DNA of 64,000 nt. Origin: Pararhodobacter aggregans. GTDB taxonomy: Bacteria > Pseudomonadota > Alphaproteobacteria > Rhodobacterales > Rhodobacteraceae. This document shows positions 61,648 to 64,000 of this stretch, piece after piece. The notes beneath the pieces are model-generated. The model saw nothing but the letters and a program-made list of their open reading frames with translations. It did not search any database and was not told where the DNA came from. Where the stretch lies: contig NZ_QDDR01000011.1 of the NCBI RefSeq assembly GCF_003075525.1, positions 62,001 to 126,000 of the forward strand, in the 5' to 3' direction. Position 1 is the stretch's first letter. Each line of letters begins with the position of its first letter. The translations under genes and the position numbers were made by a program.

Positions 61648-62706
61648 TTACTCGGCCGTGGCGGCCGCGGCGGAAGAGAGGATCAGGTCCAGCAGCTCCT
61701 GCCCCGGGGCGCCGCGGCTGTTCATGTCCTCGACCCAGGCCTGCCAGCTGGGTTCGACCGCTGCCTGCAGCGCGGCGCGCACGTCATCGGTCATCGGGAT
61801 CCGCACCAGACCGCGGGCCTCGAAATCGGCCTCGTTCTCGGCATCCACGGTCTCGTAGGCCTCGATCTGCTGGGCGTAGGCCGTCGGGATCGCCTCGTCG
61901 ATCAGGTCGCGGTATTGCTGCGGCAGTCCGGCATAGGCGTCCTCGTTGGCCGCCAGCACGCAGTTCACCGTGCCGAGGTTCCAGCGGTCGGTGACCCAGG
62001 TCGAGAGTTCCTGCAGCGAATAGGCGGTGAAGGCATAGGTATAGGGATAGACGATGGCATCGAGCGCGCCGCGCTCCATCGAACTGTAGAGATCGGGCGC
62101 CGGGATCGTCGTCGAGACCGCGCCCAGCGCCTGCATCAGCGCCGCATGCCCGCCCGAGGCGTTGATCCTGAGGCCCGACCAGGCGGCCAGATCGGCGGGC
62201 GGGGTGCCGCGGCCCATGACCTCGTAATTGGGCATCAGCACGGACATCACCGGCACCGCGCTCCAGCCCGCCCATTCCGCGGCGACGGCCGGGTGGCGCA
62301 GGTATTCGGCATAGGTGCGGTACTGGCTTTCCAGCGTCGGCAGCGGCAGCATCGCCAGGTTCAGGCCGGTCGAGATCGGCAGCTTGCCGGGGTGGTAGAA
62401 CGAGCAGACGGTCGCCATCTCGAAAGCGCCGATCTGCAGGCCGTCGATGTTCTCGGTCGGGTCGGACAGCACCGCGCCGTATTGCAGCGACAGCTGGAAA
62501 TTGCCGTCGGTCTTCTCCGACAGATAGGCGGCCAGCGCCTCGACCCCTTCGGTGAAGCCCCGGCGGTTGCCCCAGAGCGAGACCTGCCAGGTGATCGCCG
62601 GGCCGTCGACCTCGGCGGCGCGGGCGGGGCCCGCGACCGGAAGCGTCAGGCCGCTCAGCATCAGGGCCCCAAGGGCAATGGGGGTGCTCAATACGCGCAT
62701 CGTCAT
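61648..62706 (-). CDS. TRAP transporter solute-binding protein (DctP type), TRAP system 3
   Basis: This 352-residue periplasmic protein has a signal peptide (LGALMLSGLTLPVAGPARA) and DctP-like features: LSEKTDGNFQLSLQYGAVLS, DLAAWSGLRINASGGHAALM and SMERGALDAIVYPYTYA. It is longer than the other two and resembles the C4-dicarboxylate-binding-like group with varied ligands. It starts after GGAGGAAAAC and heads the operon. A cyclic carboxylate ligand is suggested by the neighbours only. Confidence 0.87.
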   Translation of the reverse strand: MTMRVLSTPIALGALMLSGLTLPVAGPARAAEVDGPAITWQVSLWGNRRGFTEGVEALAAYLSEKTDGNFQLSLQYGAVLSDPTENIDGLQIGAFEMATVCSFYHPGKLPISTGLNLAMLPLPTLESQYRTYAEYLRHPAVAAEWAGWSAVPVMSVLMPNYEVMGRGTPPADLAAWSGLRINASGGHAALMQALGAVSTTIPAPDLYSSMERGALDAIVYPYTYAFTAYSLQELSTWVTDRWNLGTVNCVLAANEDAYAGLPQQYRDLIDEAIPTAYAQQIEAYETVDAENEADFEARGLVRIPMTDDVRAALQAAVEPSWQAWVEDMNSRGAPGQELLDLILSSAAAATAE

Positions 62707-62752
62707 GTTTTCCTCCCGTGACGTGGTTGTTTGGGCCGGGCGCGGGCTGCGC

Positions 62753-63529
62753 TCAGCGATGGGTGAAGGCGGGTTTGCGTTTCTCGGCGAAAGCGTTCAT
62801 GCCCTCGCGCCGGTCGTCGGTGGCGAAGGTCGCGTAAAGGAGGCGGCGCTCCAGATAGATCCCCTCGCTCAGATGCGTCTCATGCGCGTGGTTCACCGCT
62901 TCCTTGGCCAGCATCAGGATCGGCCGCGAGCGGGCGGCGATGTCCCCCGCCAGCGCCACGGCGGCCTCCAGATAGGCGTCGAGCGGCAGGACCCGGCTGA
63001 CGAGGCCCCGGGCCAGCGCCTCGTCGGCGGTCATGACCCGGCCGGACAGGATCATGTCCATGGCGACGGCCTTGCCGACGATCCGGGTCAGCCGCTGCGT
63101 GCCGCCCGCGCCGGGGATCACGCCGACGGCGGTTTCCGGCAGGCTGAAGCGCGCGGTCTCCGAAGCGATCACGATGTCGCACATCAAGGCCAGCTCGCAG
63201 CCGCCCCCCGCCGCATGGCCCGAGACCGCGGCGATGATCGGCTTGCGGCAGCGGGCGGGGCCCTCCCAGCTGCGGGTGATGAGTTGTTCGGCGTAGACCT
63301 CGGCGAAGGTCTTGTCCTTCAGCTCTTTCAGATCGGCCCCGGCGGCGAAGGCGCGGTCATCGCCCGTCAGGACGATGGCGCCGATGGAATCGTCCGCGTC
63401 GAAGGCCGCCAGCGCCGCCGACATCTCGGTCGTCAGCGCCAGATTCAGCGCGTTCAGCGCCTGCGGCCGGTTCAGCCGGACGATGCCGACCGCGCCCCGG
63501 GTCTCGGTCAGGATGGACGAATGGGTCAT
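62753..63529 (-). CDS. Enoyl-CoA hydratase, BadK-like
   Basis: This 258-residue crotonase has the oxyanion loops AFAAGADLKEL and GHAAGGGCELALMCDI and the catalytic Glu region LPETAVGVIPGAGGTQRL. The beginning SILTETRGAVGIVRLNRP, FDADDSIGAIV and the ending FAEKRKPAFTHR are much like BadK, the cyclohex-1-ene-1-carboxyl-CoA hydratase that would connect AliB to BadH, but general enoyl-CoA hydratases share these features. It overlaps an upstream short reading frame by ATGA and is divergent from an acyl-CoA dehydrogenase gene. Confidence 0.82.
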   Translation of the reverse strand: MTHSSILTETRGAVGIVRLNRPQALNALNLALTTEMSAALAAFDADDSIGAIVLTGDDRAFAAGADLKELKDKTFAEVYAEQLITRSWEGPARCRKPIIAAVSGHAAGGGCELALMCDIVIASETARFSLPETAVGVIPGAGGTQRLTRIVGKAVAMDMILSGRVMTADEALARGLVSRVLPLDAYLEAAVALAGDIAARSRPILMLAKEAVNHAHETHLSEGIYLERRLLYATFATDDRREGMNAFAEKRKPAFTHR

Positions 63530-63696
63530 GCGATCTCCGTGTTCCCTGCCGCGATCCCGATGATCGCGGGACGTGAAACGAGGATCCCGCCACGCCGGGC
63601 AGAGGCCCGCCGCCGCGCCCCTTTGGGGGCGAGCGGGACACCCCCCTCGGAAGCCAAGCCTCCGGGGGTGCGGGCACGCAGGACGGCCGCCGTCAT
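63526..63696 (-). CDS. Possible 56-residue leader peptide coupled to the BadK-like gene
   Basis: A short frame starts at an ATG 8 nt after GGAGGAGAA, a stronger ribosome site than that of the hydratase gene, and its TGA overlaps the hydratase ATG (ATGA). The peptide is Arg/Gly/Ala-rich (MTAAVLRARTPGG ... GNTEIA) and resembles no family I know. Hairpins such as CCGCGAT / ATCGCGG (63549-63569) lie within it. It may be a translated leader that controls the hydratase gene, or a remnant. Confidence 0.4.
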   Translation of the reverse strand: MTAAVLRARTPGGLASEGGVPLAPKGARRRASARRGGILVSRPAIIGIAAGNTEIA

Positions 63697-63927
63697 GAGA
63701 TTCTCCTCCACCTCGCAACTATGTAAACACGTTAACACAGTTACAGCAAGCCCCACGCGATCCGCGCTTCACTCAGCCTGCATTCCCCGGGAACATTACT
63801 GCAAATCACGGGAGAAAGCTGTGCACCTAGCGTGAGTTCTCTTGCACTTTGGCCGCGAGATTCAGCTTGCGCCAAGTGTCTAAAATGACAATATATTGCC
63901 TTTAAATTTGCGCAAGGGAGAGCTTCC
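63697..63927. promoter_or_regulatory. Divergent control region before the acyl-CoA dehydrogenase gene
   Basis: The region is AT-richer than its surroundings. At 63722-63737 a partly palindromic TGTAAACACGTTAACA (form TGTnAACnnGTTnACA) looks like an operator. A possible promoter for the rightward gene is TTGCGC (63867-63872) with TATATT (63892-63897). No gene is seen besides these. Confidence 0.45.
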
Positions 63928-64000
63928 ATGAGTCTCGACAAGGACATCCGCGACCAGTTGGTCGCCACCATTCGCCGCTTTGTCGATGAACGGCTGATCC
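63928..64000 (+). CDS. Acyl-CoA dehydrogenase, N-terminal part (3' end outside window)
   Basis: Only the first 24 residues are present. The ATG follows AAGGGAGAG, and the peptide MSLDKDIRDQLVATIRRFVD continuing ERLI is typical of the first helix of acyl-CoA dehydrogenases. Position opposite the BadK-like gene fits beta-oxidation-like catabolism in the island. The family call rests on a short stretch. Confidence 0.55.
   Translation, partial: MSLDKDIRDQLVATIRRFVDERLI

Noticed and set aside
1-64000. CRISPR arrays, IS elements, integrases, rRNA or tRNA genes
   Set aside because: No regularly spaced direct repeats, transposase or recombinase proteins, or tRNA-like folds were recognised on reading both strands; a covariance-model scan was not possible.

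Overview
The window is high-GC bacterial chromosome, gene-dense on both strands, and most likely from an alphaproteobacterium of the Rhodobacterales/Rhodobacteraceae. Pointers are a DUF6455 protein with a DUF1127-like start, the TauE/SafE plus TIGR02186 pair, a BMP-type nucleoside ABC importer, an RTX-Hint protein, a DUF4139 protein, three TRAP transporters, an FnrL-like box and an alphaproteobacterial-style heat-shock promoter before clpB. This is inferred from gene content; no rRNA or tRNA gene was seen to place it further.

Layout. 1-9.2 kb: end of a BCCT transporter, DUF6455 protein, RNA cyclic phosphodiesterase ThpR, a stand-alone RAM domain, an SDR, an entericidin-like lipoprotein, a TauE exporter pair and a four-gene BMP/nucleoside ABC importer. 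9.3-15.6 kb: housekeeping genes (NifU-like, tsaB, rimI), two PilZ proteins and clpB. 15.7-27 kb: a Tat-exported amidohydrolase, a Crp/Fnr regulator, a degenerate receiver protein, LysR/DoxX/dioxygenase genes, DUF4139, an ABC exporter, an M20 hydrolase and a small secreted protein. 27-29.6 kb: an AT-richer, gene-poor stretch with one unrecognised secreted protein, probably acquired. 29.6-41 kb: a MetE-like enzyme, guanine deaminase with a divergent LysR gene, an RTX-Hint protein, and a TRAP/amidase/LysR cluster.

41-64 kb is a catabolic island for alicyclic carboxylic acids. Its first part (TetR, AroE-like dehydrogenase, QuiC1-type dehydroshikimate dehydratase, TRAP importer, AroQ-like protein, GntR) fits uptake of quinate/shikimate and conversion to protocatechuate. 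Its second part (AliA, AliB, BadI, BadH, BadR, and a BadK-like hydratase at the far end) is the cyclohexanecarboxylate-CoA ring-cleavage route to pimelyl-CoA. Between lies a 3-ketosteroid-dehydrogenase-like flavoprotein with an SDR and a divergent AraC regulator, plus a third TRAP operon; these could form a second, aromatising branch. No dedicated protocatechuate or 4-hydroxybenzoate ring-cleavage genes are in the window.

Two non-coding themes run through the window. A modular GC-rich repeat built on a roughly 24-bp core (GAGGATATTTGC...) sits at the 3' ends of genes at five places. A strong hairpin lies between the binding-protein gene and the small-permease gene in all three TRAP operons.
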